DNA from: Linyphia triangularis
Taxonomy: Eukaryota > Arthropoda > Arachnida > Araneae > Linyphiidae
Assembly: GCA_963978545.1 (NCBI GenBank)
Contig: OZ021732.1
Location: 61,666,714-61,730,713, forward strand
Reading direction: 5' to 3'
DNA: 64,000 bases
The notes beneath the pieces were generated by a model. It worked only from the letters and a program-made list of their open reading frames with translations. It was not told the origin of the DNA and did not search any database. Positions 43,645-57,000 of this stretch are shown here, piece after piece; position 1 is the stretch's first letter, and every line of letters starts with the position of its first letter. Position numbers and translations under genes: made by a program.

Positions 43645-45515
43645 CTAAGAAATTCATTTTAATTTATATATGATTCCAAAAAATTTTATGAAAACATCAA
43701 AGTGTTAAAAAACCTTAACAACAAATTAGTTTCTTTGAAATAAAAGTAGACTTGTGTTTTAATAGTACACCTAAGGCAGATAATTGAATTATATCTACAG
43801 TAAACTTGGGGAGCCATTGAAATAAAAAACTATTCTTCAGGTTATATAACCCCTCCTTTACTGCATTTTTTGTTTCAATGAATGTCAAAAATGTGATGTG
43901 TGTCAAAATGTGTGAAAGAATAGCATTTTCTTACACTGAAAAGAATATTTTTGTTGCATTTGAAGGTACCACAGATATAATTATTGTGTCACCATACCTA
44001 ATATCATTCAGTTTTTTTGCTCAGTGTCTTTGAAACTGTGCTTAACAACAACTTTACATTTAATCAGAGTCCAATGAAGCACAAACACAATTAACCTCAC
44101 CGTAGCAGAAATAAAACATAAGTCAGCAAGTTGTTGGTTTTTTTGGAACAAAAATCTAAACAAAATTGTGCGTCTGGTTATCTAAAGGAAAAGAACCCAA
44201 AGTATAAAGAAACCACAGAGTTTAAGGTGTTTTCAATTCAGAATTATGAATATTAGAACATCAGGGATATTACACAGTGTATATAGACGAGTGCATTGCA
44301 CACGCCAAGTCAAGTCTCATGGATTTAACAAATGTTTGCAAAGCAGCAACTTTTCAGTCAAACATGGATTAAAAAGAAAAACCTAATATAAAAATCAACC
44401 TGAGAGAAAAAAAAATCAGGAACCTTAAAATATCACAACTACATACTTTTATTATATAAAAAAATGTTTTAGACAAATAAAACAAAAATTACTTTCCACA
44501 ATAATAAAAAATAAAAAACCTTGAAAATAAATAAGCAACTAATCTGACTCTAATAAAGTTTTTAATAATAGTCAACAGGTTTAATTTTTAGTCATAAAAC
44601 TACAAATGAAAGGTTATACATTTTAAAGAATATAAAAATTTTATGTTAAATGATCAAAGGTAAACAATATTTTAAAAATGAGACCATTAATATTAAAAAT
44701 ACAAAAAAATTTTTTAAAAAATCAACTAATATTTGTAGAGTACAAATAGGTTGTTTTAAGATTAATTTACTTTTATATTAGATAGAGCATCAGTTTTAAT
44801 TGCCAAACAATATCAAAATACAGAATCATAAATAAAGACTTTAGAGAGCAATTTATTTGAAATTTTAAGGAACAAAAGTACACTCTATATATCAAGTTAC
44901 TAAACCGAACCTTAAATACGACCAAAAACATGACTTATACCAATTAGAAGAGCTATAAGATGAGAGACATAACTGACGTTCACCAAATTGATTATTTTAA
45001 TTTTAATATCTGAGGTAAATATTATGAATTACTTTTACCTAAGGAAACAGTTAAGAAGTAAAGTCTTAACAGAAATTTTCGATTAAACATTTGTACAGAA
45101 TGTATCAGAATTGTTTTCATAACATTACTATCATTTACTTTTCTAAATGAAGATATAGTGCACTGAATTTTAAAATCGTATAACATGACTAGATTTAAAT
45201 AAAGTTACTATTTTTTTTTTTTTTTAATTAACATGTTTTGATCTTGAGAACTCATGTTTTGATCAGGAACACTTTTGTAGGTAATCTTTTCTCCTAATCA
45301 TAGCTGAATAAAAATTAAATCTGCTAGTTTTAAAATAAATTACCCATAAAAACCACACTATTTTTTACCTTACTAGGGGCACTTTTGTAATTTACACTGA
45401 AGCTAATCACTAATAGTCAAAAAAATAAACCTGATAACAATTATTTGACAAACTTTATAGAAAAAAAAAAATCGAACCATGCAATCAATTTTAATCTATA
45501 ACATTAACTACAAAC
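43645..45515 (-). other. Ninein-like intron 4
   Basis: AT-rich GT-AG intron (donor GAAGAG|GTTTGT). No repeat or nested gene was recognised. Confidence 0.8.
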
Positions 45516-45803
45516 CTCTTCTGTCATGTCCATTCCAATATGCTCACACACCAAAGCCAGCTCCTCCACATTTAAATACCCATTCTGCCCAATATTCAAC
45601 TTTTTCCAAGTCTCCTGTAAGTACTGAACAGGATTATTGTCAAATGACTGTGTGAGATCAGCATCTGAATCAGTTGCATGTTGAGGAGAGACACAGGTCC
45701 CCTGGCTTACAGCCATTTGCTCACTAGTCATCCGACCAGATTTGGTGGGGGGTTGTTGAGATGTGTTTGGACTCATTGGTCTCTTTCCCTGCATACTTTC
45801 TGC
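45516..45803 (-). CDS. NIN: Ninein/ninein-like exon 4, residues 150-245
   Basis: The acceptor TTTTTTCAG|GCAGAA and donor GAGAG-type end (GAAGAG|GTTTGT) are in phase 0 on both sides. The first two thirds is a polar Ser/Thr/Gln-rich linker (PNTSQQPPTKSGR). The end is an EF-hand half, YLQETWKKLNIGQNGYLNVE, whose loop begins N-I-G rather than D and probably binds calcium weakly or not at all. Pairing with exon 5 reconstructs the C-terminal EF-hand pair of ninein. Confidence 0.88.
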
Positions 45804-46962
45804 CTGAAAAAAGAAAAACAATTATATTGAAAGTGCTGCACTATTTACAGAAACTCTTGGGTGGTTACATTAGTTAGACATAGTAATTAGATTAGAATAT
45901 TTTGAAAGTGAATGAAAAAAATAAAGCTTCTTTTTATTTAGAAGATTAAATTCTGTTCTTAAAAAATAGTCAGAATATTTTTATTTTAACACTAACTTCA
46001 GGGTTCTCATTAGAAAGAATGATGAAAGTCCTATTTGATAAAATAAGACATGTGAAAAAGTCCTAAAATCCAAATATGCACTAAATAAACAAAGAATCTA
46101 TGTCTAAAAAATAAAATTATGCTAGTCATTGAAAATAAAAAAAACTCTATTAATCCTTGTAGAAATCAGTAACTGAACACTATTCACTCAATTTATAAAA
46201 TTACTTAATTGAAAATATATTTCTTTTATTTTTTCAACAACCACTCCTTTCAGTACAGATCCTGCAAAAAATAAATGTTGAAATTTCAAGTATGTTAGTC
46301 ACCAATAATGACCCTTTCTTTTTTGACGACCATTCCTTCCTATATAGTGGCTATATTCACTTCAATTTCTAGGAAATGAGATTCATTAAAAAGTGTTTTA
46401 AATGAGATTCATTAAAAAGTGTTGTTTTGCTCATTTTTTTTTGTGTGTGAATTCGTGTGAAATGCTCATTGCATCCACTTCAGGTAGTATTTGAATGTTT
46501 TGAATCTGAATTACATTGAAATCCGATTAATTTTGGAAGGATGCATCACAATTCACTTTTTATTCAAGCCTATATCATACTATTCAAAAGCATGTTTTTG
46601 AGAAATACAAACGGATGAAAAGTGAGTATAAGGAAAAAGTTCCTTTTTTAAGGACAAATTAACTTTTCCAAGATATTTTCTAATTGTTAACATAAACTAT
46701 CTGTTAGTAAATTTAGGTGACCTAACATATACTTTAGCTGAATATTACCAATTTAGATGTAGCATAAACTGACAATTTACAAAATATTTATAAAAAAAAA
46801 CTACAACATTTGAAATTGTCAAGAGTTAGAGGTTTCAATATAAATAGACTAAACAAATTCCCCTTGCAATGATAGATGGTAAACATAAAAATTTAACAAA
46901 TAAACTGAAACAGTAGAAGTTGAAATTTAGATCAAAAGTATACATTGTTAATCTTTATTTTG

Positions 46963-46964
<2 letters not shown>

Positions 46965-47034
<70 letters not shown>
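46965..47034. repeat. (TA)n microsatellite followed by poly(T)
   Basis: A TA run of about 70 bases runs into T16. Confidence 0.97.
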
Positions 47035-47049
<15 letters not shown>

Positions 47050-48119
47050 ACAGTACATTTATATTTATTAACACTAGTACTTTATATGATGGGGGTGTCC
47101 ACAGAAAAATTATTTTGAAATTCTTGAGTTTTCCCTCATTATTCCCTGTAACACCTATTTTTTCCCTGATAATAAATTATCGACAAAAAAATATATAAAA
47201 AAAACTTTTGGGTAAAAACAATTCTGACTTATCATCATTATAAAAAATTACGATGCTATACTGTTAATATTTACACCGTCATAACACAGACACTAAATTG
47301 CTCCATTTAGTGCAGTGTACCAGTACTGTGTGTGTGCAATTATACTTTAAAATCACACTCTTTTCATTGCTTACAGTCTAATCTCAGGAAAAGAGGTCTC
47401 TAGCATTAAATTTCAGTTTTAATAAGCTATTTTCTAAGTAAAACTTTAAAAACAAAGATCACCAATAAAATAATGTCAAATTGAATGAAACATTCAACAA
47501 ATACTCTATATTATGTTAACTATTTTTGATTTCTAATAGTACTTGAAATTTTTTAAAAAGTTTAAAAATCAACTATTATTACTTTTAAAAACTTTTAGTA
47601 ATGTAAATTTTTATTTTCATACATTATGCATCAAATAAAATTGATAAAAAATTAAATATCAATTTGGGTATTTTAAAAAACTGTCTTCGAATGTGGTTGG
47701 ATTGGGGGAATTACACTTACTTTTCAGTTTGCATAATTCCACTGTCCAAATTGTTCTACTTCCTCATTTACAATTTTTTTTTTTATTTGTTTAAGTTCAG
47801 CTGCAGCCACTGTTTACGTACAGTATCCAAGCACAATTTTTACAAAATGAACAAATTTCCCACAAGACAATTTTTAACAATTAAAAAAAACTACTTTAAC
47901 TTTTAAACTATTGCTCATATAGTTAAAATGTAAAACTTTTATTCAAGCTAAAATAAACAATTTTACATACAATAGCAGTTAAAATTATAATTTTAAATAA
48001 GGATATACAGTAAAATTGGACAACTGATAAAAATTTCTTGCACAGAATTAAATTAAAATTCTAATCATTCTGCACCGAATCAAACCAAACGGTGAAACCT
48101 CCTCACCTACACACTAATC

Positions 48120-49560
48120 ACGGACTTAGCGGCTATCACATCAGCGAAGGCCTAAGCGAATGACACCAAAATGGCGTTGCAAATCTCGGAAATAGCTGTT
48201 AATAATACGGCTTATATCTAGTTGAAAATTACCACTAATCCAACATAAATATTGGCGATCATAACGGTTCAAATTTGCAATTATATTAAGGTAAATATCA
48301 GAAAAAATAACCATCACACCAACGTAAATAAACTTTAGCACCCAATATATCGGTGGAAATCTCTAAAATATAGGCAATTATACCGATGTAACAACTATCA
48401 CAACCGTAAATCTCGGCGATAGTGACAACTATAGAGGTGCAAACCTTCGGAATAGTGGCTATATCAGTGTATACTTATAGTACCTATATCAGTGCGATAC
48501 TCGCCGAAAATGAGCATCACAACAACGCAAGTCTTGGCGGTGGCATTCGCCGTAGTAACGCAAATCTCGGCAACAACTGTCCTTGCGTCATCGTAATACT
48601 CAGCGAAAATAATCACTACGCACCAACGTAAATAATGGTGATAGAGGTTAGCAATTTTCAGGAAAAGTGGTCATAACATCAGAGGTTTGGAGAAATGGAA
48701 AATGGCTGTTACGAGACTTGAAAGCAAGCCCAATAAAACTGTAATGCAAATTTGTATCAATCTTAGCATTGATCGAAATTTCAGTAAAAAAGAGCTAAAA
48801 TCGGCGTTTTAACTGAACTGTACCCTGTCTGACAGATACAAAGCTCTGCAACAGTGTCAGTGACTTATTTCGGCGTCATCCTCAAGCAACAAAGTGATTT
48901 TGTCCATCATAATCATGGGAGTAGTGACCATTTCATCCCTGTAATGCTCACCAAAATAGTCATCACATACCAACATCAATAATATCGAAAGAGGCAATGA
49001 CAAAGAAAAATACTCATTCTGATGGTGGTTTGGGGGAAGTCTGAACGTATCCAGACTCCTTTTAGAATTCTTTGTTAGCTGTTGAAAAACATGAACTCAA
49101 GTGGAACTTTTCCCACTAAGTCACTTCAGTAATTTTCCATAAGTGAAAATAAAAAAAAAATACGGAAATCCGCAAAAATACTGAAAACTTTCACTTATGA
49201 TCGGAAATTTGGGGAAGTCTGGACATACACAGGTTCCGTGGTTGTCAGACTTGCAAGTAAACTCAATAAAATTGTAATGCAGATTAGTATCAATCTCAGG
49301 AATGATCAAAATTTTAGCCAAACAAGAGCTGAAAACTGTGTTTCTGACAGGTGCAATCCTTAAAATAGCATCAATGACTATTATATAGTAACATCTCATG
49401 AAAATGAACATTGCTCAAGAGCGTAATTCACAGCGATAACGCCAGCAATAATCACGAAAATAACAGCCATTTTATCATTGTAACGCTCAGAAAAATGGGC
49501 ATCACATACAAGCGTAAATAATGCTGATAGAAGCTACAACATCATAAAAAAATGAGGGGG
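48120..49560 (+). repeat. Degenerate minisatellite with higher-order duplication
   Basis: Units of about 30-40 bases follow the pattern CAACGTAAATCTCGGCGATAATGG(N)ATCACA. They are dense at 48160-48640 and recur at 48930-48990 and 49430-49540. Between them, a longer block around TGTATCAATCTTAGCATTGA (48750) is repeated at about 49285 (TAGTATCAATCTCAGGAATGA), an offset near 534 bases. TTTGGGGAAGTCT recurs at 49029, 49207 and 49583. The array is old and non-coding. Confidence 0.75.
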
Positions 49561-51336
49561 AAAGGTAGTCATTCCATCGGTAATTTGGGGAAGTCTAAAC
49601 ATATGCAGGTTTAGTGATGGTCAGGAAATTTTAAAGCGAGAAGTTGCGATTGGTCTTACGGGTTGAATTTTTGCCCTTTTTTAAAACTTTTCTAATTTTT
49701 TTGTAAATTGTTTTTGATATTTTTGCTAGCAATGTATCTTTAATTTTCAAAATTAAAAGTTTCAATTTAATTTCGTAAAATTCCCCGATTCCTTTTAATT
49801 TTTTGACAAAATTCCCGATAATTCCCTGATTTTTCCCAAAATGTCGAATTCCCTGATTTTTTCTGATATTCTTGGCTTTCCCGATCTGTGGACACCCTGA
49901 TGATGATCATGTTTGAAATAAAATCTGAAAAAAAAATTTCCTTAACATATATCTTAATTTGAGATTAAGTAATCCCTTGAATTATAAGTTTCTCAAAATT
50001 CTAAAAGATGTGTTTCAATTAAGTTGACATAGGCTCTACAGAAATATCTTCAACACCTTTCATTATCGTAGAGTGATTCCTGAGATAAGGGTAAGAAGAT
50101 ATGTTTAAAAATGTAAACCTTGATTATTAATTTCTTTTCTGCATTGACGTTATATCACATTTTATCAAATGAATCTGCTACCAATATCTATTGAAATCTT
50201 GGAACTAGACAAATTTGATTAATATTTGTTAGATTGAATTGTTTCAAAAGTGTTTTCTCCCATTTGGCACAAATGTTAGGCAATTTGCTTCCAGTAATCC
50301 TGATATTAATGTAACAAAGTTTTACTCCAGCCCTTAAAAAAATCTCTGTATTCCTCTTGCACAAAAAGTTCCCTAATACTATTAAACAATAAAATGTTAA
50401 AAACAAAAGAATATAAAATAATATTTTATGATTAAATAAATCCTTTACTGGAGTAAAAAATATGTTTTGTCATCTCCACCAAATTGAATAAAATGTCCAA
50501 AAAATGAAGGAAGAGGTAAAGAAAATGAACTGGTAACTATATCGTAAGGTCCATGCAAGGAGAATCGAATACAATTTTTTCAATGCCCACAATCCTTGAC
50601 ATAAACAACATTCACTGTCTTTCCATTTGGAGTAAAGATAAATAAGCTGTTGCCATTTCCAAATCTGGAACAACCTATGTACAGATGAATACACAAAAAG
50701 CACAAGTTTAGCAGATCAATCTCAAAATATGCAGTTGAATTTTGTTATTGCTCATAGTGATATTCAATGAAACTCATGTGTAAGAAGTTTTAAATGTTTA
50801 AATTTGAACTTACTGGATCAACTTCTTCACAATAAGCAGGGATGAGAGTGATCAGAGAGCAAAAAGGAGGAAATTCAAAAATTCGTTGATAAATCTCTCA
50901 GATGGAATACACAAAAATTCAACAAAAGAGTATGCAGGAAGAATGATTCAATAATCTTAAAGATACAATGAAATTTCTCATACTATATAATAATTACATT
51001 TCAAATATTAGGAGTTAGTGAAGTAATCTGGGAGGAAAGGGGAGCCAAGAGGGAAAATCTTTTGTTTAGATATGAGGAAAAGTATACTTTTTGCAGGAAA
51101 AACTGGTTCAAATCAGAAAAATGTGGATCCTCGAAACAGGGACAAAGAGGAGGAAAATGTTACATAAAAAACCAAAAAGGAGGAAATCCTCCAAAAGGAG
51201 GAAAACTGGCATCCCTGAATAAGGTATGCACCATTGAGTAGTTGAAATTAATACAATGGTTTTAAAAACTCTGTTGGTTAGTGAACCATCTTGTCTACAT
51301 TGGACACTATTTGACCAACGTTGCTGGAATCATAAT

Positions 51337-51449
51337 GATGTACATATATATCATGATGATGTTTGTATAGAACATGTTGATGTTTGTATAAATCATGTTG
51401 ATGTTTGTATAGATCATGTTAATGTTCATATACATCATGTTAACATTTG
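51337..51449 (+). repeat. 21-bp minisatellite, five units
   Basis: Five tandem 21-base units of the type GATGTTTGTATAGATCATGT occupy 51337-51441, with a partial sixth. The three central units are nearly identical and the outer ones diverged. Because 21 is a multiple of 3, the array forms an open frame with a 7-residue repeat (VDVCIDH), which is a by-product. Confidence 0.93.
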
Positions 51450-52423
51450 CTGGAGTCAAAAATATGTTTTGTCATTTCTAACAAATTGAATAACAAATGT
51501 AAACAGACAAAATATTAAGCAAATGTAAACAAATGACAAAAGTGGTATAAAAACCCACCACACAAACAAACGCAGAAGAATAACATTTTTGAAGCTGTTG
51601 CCATGTGCGACAGCTATAAAACAGCTTTACGTAGATAGTTCCTTCTGGATAAAACGCATCTCAAATTCCAGAAGAAATTATCCTGCATAAAGAAGGAAAT
51701 CTAAAACTATTGATTTTAAAGGAGTTTAAGAAATGCTTTAAAAGCTACAGACCAATTCAAAAAAGAGAACTTCAGGTTTAAAAAAATCAAGATCATAACC
51801 TGCAACGGCTCACACGGATTGATTGGCTGAAAAGGAATTCTACATTGGTGCAACTGACACAAACCTTGTTGAACTATGAATAATCTACACATAAATGTTG
51901 ATATTGATAGCAAAAGATGTTCAATAAAAATTTATTTCAGTTTCTAATTGATTCATAGACAAAATTAATACTTTGCAATAGACCTGAAAATTGAAATTTT
52001 CAAGTAGTAGCCAGTGGCCGGTAGACACTTTTAGTTTAGTAGCCATTGCAGTCTTTTTTTTTTTGTCTTTTTTTGTTTGATCAGTGGCCTAACCAGGGAA
52101 GGGAAGGTTGGGGGTTTACCTTTTACATAAATGTATGCAGTAGCACATTAAGATTTTTTTTTTTTTTTTTTGATTTTTTTAGAGGAGGAGGAGAATGTTT
52201 TAATTCTTTATTTGATTTGTATTAAATATATAAATCAAAAACACAAATTTAAGGTAATTGTGTTTAATAAAATGTCAGTGAAAGAAAAAAAAATCAAGTA
52301 CAGAATCTAAGCTTTTTCACTTATGGATGCCTATAGATTTGTTGCACATCTGTAACATAGCGCTGTAAAGGGTTAATAAAAAAGAAAAAATCTGACAGAA
52401 CCGATTTGAAATATTAAGAAATT

Positions 52424-52715
52424 TAGGGTTATAATATATTCTGTTGACAAAAAACGCAAGCAAGACAAGAAGAAAAATAATCATGCCTGTAAAGGATGCA
52501 GTCAGATTGAAGTTTGAGAATTTATTTTAATAGTAAGGATACTGGAGGCTGCGCTTTTAAGTTATAAGATAACTAAAAATATAACAGAAATAATATGCAA
52601 ATAAAATAAGGGTTCTAATATATTTTTTTGACAAAAACGCCAGGCAAGGGAAAAAAATCATATCTGTAAGGGATGCAGTCAGATTGAAGTTTGAAGGTTT
52701 TTTTTTATAACAATA
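52424..52715 (+). repeat. Tandem duplication, about 185-bp unit
   Basis: The first unit (GGGTTATAATATATTCTGTTGAC... then GGATGCAGTCAGATTGAAGT) recurs from about 52609 with moderate divergence. The second copy is shorter and ends near AATAAGGTGGCGGCCGC. Confidence 0.7.
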
Positions 52716-53226
52716 AGGTGGCGGCCGCAACCGCACGGAGAATGCAAGAAGGGAAACTCAAAAATTTCAAAATTTCCTAATTTTTCTAGAAAAGTGGAAA
52801 TTCCCTGACATTTTTCCGATTTTCCTGAATTCCCGGTTCTGTCACCACCCTGTCAACTCATGAATCCATATCGTGGATGAATGGATTTTAACGTCGTATA
52901 TGTAAGTGATTACAAGAAAGGAAAGGGAGATTTTCATTGATTTGGAAATTTCGGTACATTCGGTAAAAATTTTTAAAAATTCGTAAGGGAAGGGAGAAAC
53001 GATAAGTGGCCAGTTGATTAGTTTATTTAATCGTCTCATCATGCCGTTTAATCGACCTGTGGCGAGTGGCGATTGGATATTTTCACGTCTACTTTGCAAT
53101 TTTTTTAGAGAATATATGACTTGTGAATGACTTGTGAATGGGGGTGACTCAATCGAGTACCAGCACCGCGACTTAAGTCTATTGTACTGATAGAGAATAT
53201 AAGTAAAAGATTTCTTAATGATTTAC

Positions 53227-53390
53227 ATTAGAAGCAACTCCAGATGTATCAGCAGAAGACTGTTCTACTGAGCTTTGTCTGCTTAGATTTGGGGAAACTT
53301 CAGAGCTCTCATCATCAACGATGGAAGCTGGTCTTGAACGCCGTCCATATTTTTTTCTTCCCAATGTGAATTTAGGAGAAACTTCTCGAT
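53227..53390 (-). CDS. NIN: Ninein/ninein-like exon 3, residues 95-149
   Basis: The acceptor TTCTTCTAG|ATCGAG completes a split Asp codon; the donor is TCTAAT|GTAAAT. It encodes PKFTLGRKKYGRRSRP (YGRRSRP at 109-115), a short motif conserved at the same place in vertebrate ninein and NINL. An acidic, Ser-rich linker follows (VDDESSEVSPNLSRQSSVEQ). No folded domain is expected here. Confidence 0.88.
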
Positions 53391-53955
53391 CTAGAAGAAA
53401 ACAAAGAATTGTAGGAAACAAAAACAAAAAAAATATTTTTGTCCTTATGGAGATGGGTTTACTGAAGTAAATTAAATATTCATGCATATTTTTGTACAAG
53501 TTTTTTTCATTTTCAAAATGCGTATAGCTAACATAGTGCACACATCAGTTTTAAGGATGCTTCTGATGGGCTATAAATTTTGAATTAAACAAGCTTCATA
53601 TTAGTTATACTACAAGAAATAAACTACACTTCAGGACCTACATCATACATTTTTTCTTTGAAAGATGAAACAAGCATGCCAAAACATTAGCTTAGTTTTA
53701 ACAATATCTGTGTCATCCTTAACAAGAGAGAACTACAAATAGCAGTAGTCTGCTTAGAAACACATGCATAGCTTACTGAAGCATAATTTACTAGTTATAA
53801 GTATTTGTGCCCTTAGTTTTACAAACATGTTTTTAATTACTGTGCATGGGAACATGAATCTAGTAATAGAAAAAAGCCTAACCCAAGACAAACAGGATTT
53901 TAGAGATCAAAACTTTACAAAACAAAAAAAAAGCAGTAAATTCAAAGTAAAATAC
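53391..53955 (-). other. Ninein-like intron 2
   Basis: Short GT-AG intron (565 bases), AT-rich, with no recognised element. The plus-strand frame at 53764-54042 is a shadow overlapping exon 2. Confidence 0.85.
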
Positions 53956-54058
53956 CAGCTATGTCTTCATCATTTTGAGCTTCTGAAACCTCTTCATTAC
54001 CGGGAATGGCTTGAGTTAAAACAGCGACAAAACACTCTTTAAATTCTTCGAATTTTAC
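53956..54058 (-). CDS. NIN: Ninein/ninein-like exon 2, residues 61-94 plus 1 base
   Basis: The acceptor AATTCCAG|GTAAAATTC and donor ATAGCTG|GTATTT give phases 0 and 1. The 34 codons read VKFEEFKECFVAVL (the outgoing helix of the second EF-hand, very close to NINL), then an acidic stretch NEEVSEAQNDEDIA. It is too short to stand out as an open frame but is fixed by its neighbours and phases. Confidence 0.88.
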
Positions 54059-57000
54059 CTGGAATTTCAAAGCACTAAATTTTATGCCGAAATAAAGTTT
54101 ACAACCTTTTTAAGCTGTTTCAAATTCTTCATAAATTTTATTAAATATCATTAAAGCACGTCCTTTTCTAAAAATAGTACTAAAAATATTGCAATGTTAT
54201 TAAATACCATAACTTTGTAAAAACACTTACATAATTAAAGTGTTTTAACTGATTTGAAGGCTGAAAGAAAATCTTCCTAGTTAATAAATAATAAAAAAAC
54301 AATTTTCCAAAAATATTCATACCATGACAAAGTGTACTGACATTTTAAAGAATTGCAATCAAAAGTAAAATAAAGTCATAAACTGTAAAATAAACAAACT
54401 ATAAAGAAAAACACTTTTTTGTCACAAATGTTAAATTTCATTTAAACTATTTTTTTGTCATATTTCAATTTAAATTGCCTATGCAAATTATAACTATTTC
54501 CATCAATATATCTGCTATTTCTTAATTCAGATCGGTTATTTTACTTTGTAACTATACATCAGATGAACATCTTACATGAAACACTTTTGCCTAAATATTT
54601 CTGTACCTCAGAAATAAACTATAATAAGTACTATGTTCAGTGCTAGAAATGTGGGTAGACGCGGAGTGAAGCGTCCCCCCACTTTTCTAGAAAATACCCA
54701 TGCGTCCACCTACTTCTAAAATTACTGAAATCCATCACCCCACTTTTAAAAACACTCCAATCCACAACAAATCCACTCAAAAACACTCAATCCATCTAAA
54801 AACTAATAAAGAAAAATAAGATTAACCTTTAAATGTAGTGACACCAAGAAAAAGTTATATAAAGTTTTCAAAAGTTTTTAAAAAAGTTAAGGTATATAAA
54901 AAAGTATTATATTACTTTGTATAATAAAGATATAAGTATTTTTAGTAACAAATACTGTTACACTAGGTCCACTTTTAACTTTGGAGGAAGTTCCTTTTAA
55001 GTTAAATTTCTATTCTTGTTTCACAAAAAGAAAAGCTATTTTAGAAGAAAAAAAAGAAGAAAAAAACATTTAAGAGTTTTCTATAAATTTAATATAATGA
55101 AACTATCCACATTTGGAAGCACTATTTAAATCTAAATAAACAGTAATGTATATAATGTTGAATTATTACTTCACTTTATCTCTTACTTCCAAGTCTTGTT
55201 CAATGTAGGAGAAGTAAAAATTGTTCCCTTACTAATTAATATTTTTATTGCAAGATACAAAATCATAAAATTTATCGTTGGCTTGCGCTTGTCTGCAACT
55301 ATTGGGCATCCCCCCCCCCCACTTTTTGTTTCACACTTCTACCACTAACTATGCTAAACCAATTACACTTAATATAGTTTACTTCTGAGGTACAGATTTA
55401 CAATTTTGATCGATTAAATATTTTGGTACAATGCAAGGATGTATTTACATCAGCAAATGGTAAAAAAAAAAATATACAAACCCAAATAAACCCAATTTAT
55501 AACTGAAAATCTTTCAGAATATATTAGTGTGAAACCTGTGTATAATGATAACTGTCTATTACAATAATCTTGCATATCACAATATTTTTTTTTACAACCC
55601 TGTTCACTTCCTATTCACTCAATGTATTTCGGGCCTACCCACAGTGATAATCACTTTATAGATACACCTGTCTATAACAATAATTTTACCTCTGTACAAT
55701 GCAGGAAGAATATGCGTGTATCCCAATTTCTTTAACTTTAAAAATTAACAATACCCAATTCAACTTTACTGGCTTTTGATTCAACAACACTAAATATTTT
55801 GGATGTACATTTAAACTTGTTAGATGGGCCCAAATGTAAGTAGGCAAGTACCATTTGCATCGACAAGTAACCAAACAAAATTAGCTTTTAACAAAATAAC
55901 TTTTTAGCAATTAACAGCTTTTTTTCTGAATAATTTTTTTTTTCTAAAAAATAAAATTATGCTTGTATCACCCTTTATGTAGAGCACAAATTTTAACTAA
56001 TATTTTCACTTTATCGAACTATGAAAGAAAATGCTGTATCAACTTTGAACCATAAAAAGATCCTTAATGCTATACCCTTTGTGCTTTGTCTCTGCAAAAT
56101 ACATTCATCAGCTAAGTTAAACCTTTTCTAATTAAGTAGTATGCCAGACATGCCCAGTAATGATGGAAAAGTTGCCTAGCGCAGTAAATATATTTTTATT
56201 TAGAGAACACCTAAATTTTTGGTGTTCCCTAAATAAAAATAAAATTACTAAGCAGTTAAATTGCCAGTTATTGTTGATTAATTAGCAATTGCATTAATTG
56301 TTGCATTAATATAAATAGAGGGTGATCCAAATTGATGTGGATACAAACGACCATCAAAATCTTTTGGAATGCTCAAGATGGAGGGAGAGACGCAAGAGAG
56401 GCTGTACTGAATCAACAGGAATAACAAGTTAAACTTGCGGCCTCATGTGCCACTGAGGCATAAAAGGAAATAAGTCAAGTAAGTCAATATAAATATTGAC
56501 TTGCATAATAAGTTTTTTAAACATAGTAAAATTAAATACCTAAATACAATACAACATTTTCATGCACACGTAAACATTGGATGTCCAAAATGCTCAAAAA
56601 CTGTCTGCATGAAACAAACCTGTTAGTAACATTATTTTTTCAAAGTGTCTACACATTATCATTATATAGGGTTAATAGTTCAAATAATAGTTAGTTACTA
56701 ATAGTTAATTATTAATAGTTAATTATAGTCAAATTATAAAAAAGAGGAAAATATACACAACGTTATTTTGAAATACAAGAATAGCTGAATAAAAATATAA
56801 TTGTTTACTAATGTGCATACAGAACAGTGGTGAAGCCAGAAATTTTTCTAAGGGGGCTTTAGACAAGTTTAATCTGATAAAGCCCTATAAAGTCAACAAA
56901 GAATAATAAAATTGTAGAAAATGCGGAACTTCTCAGAGAAAAATAAAAGCAGAAATCCTTGTAAAACTCGAAGATTTTCACCCATGATTATAGATGAGCA

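Larger units (their letters stand above)
45804..53226 (-). other. Ninein-like intron 3 (7.4 kb)
   Basis: It contains a (TA)n run, two different minisatellites, a 185-bp tandem duplication at 52424-52715 and fragments ending in CACCCTG that look like hAT-type termini (49892 and 52853). A 26-base direct duplication (AAATGAGATTCATTAAAAAG) lies at 46374-46425. No additional exon was recognised. Confidence 0.75.

Noticed and set aside
47088..49898. Single hAT element bounded by GTGTCCACAG and CTGTGGACAC
   Set aside because: Both end regions carry TTCCCTGA-like text in the same orientation and no 8-bp target duplication was found, so they may be two separate small repeats. Kept only as a suggestion in the minisatellite finding.
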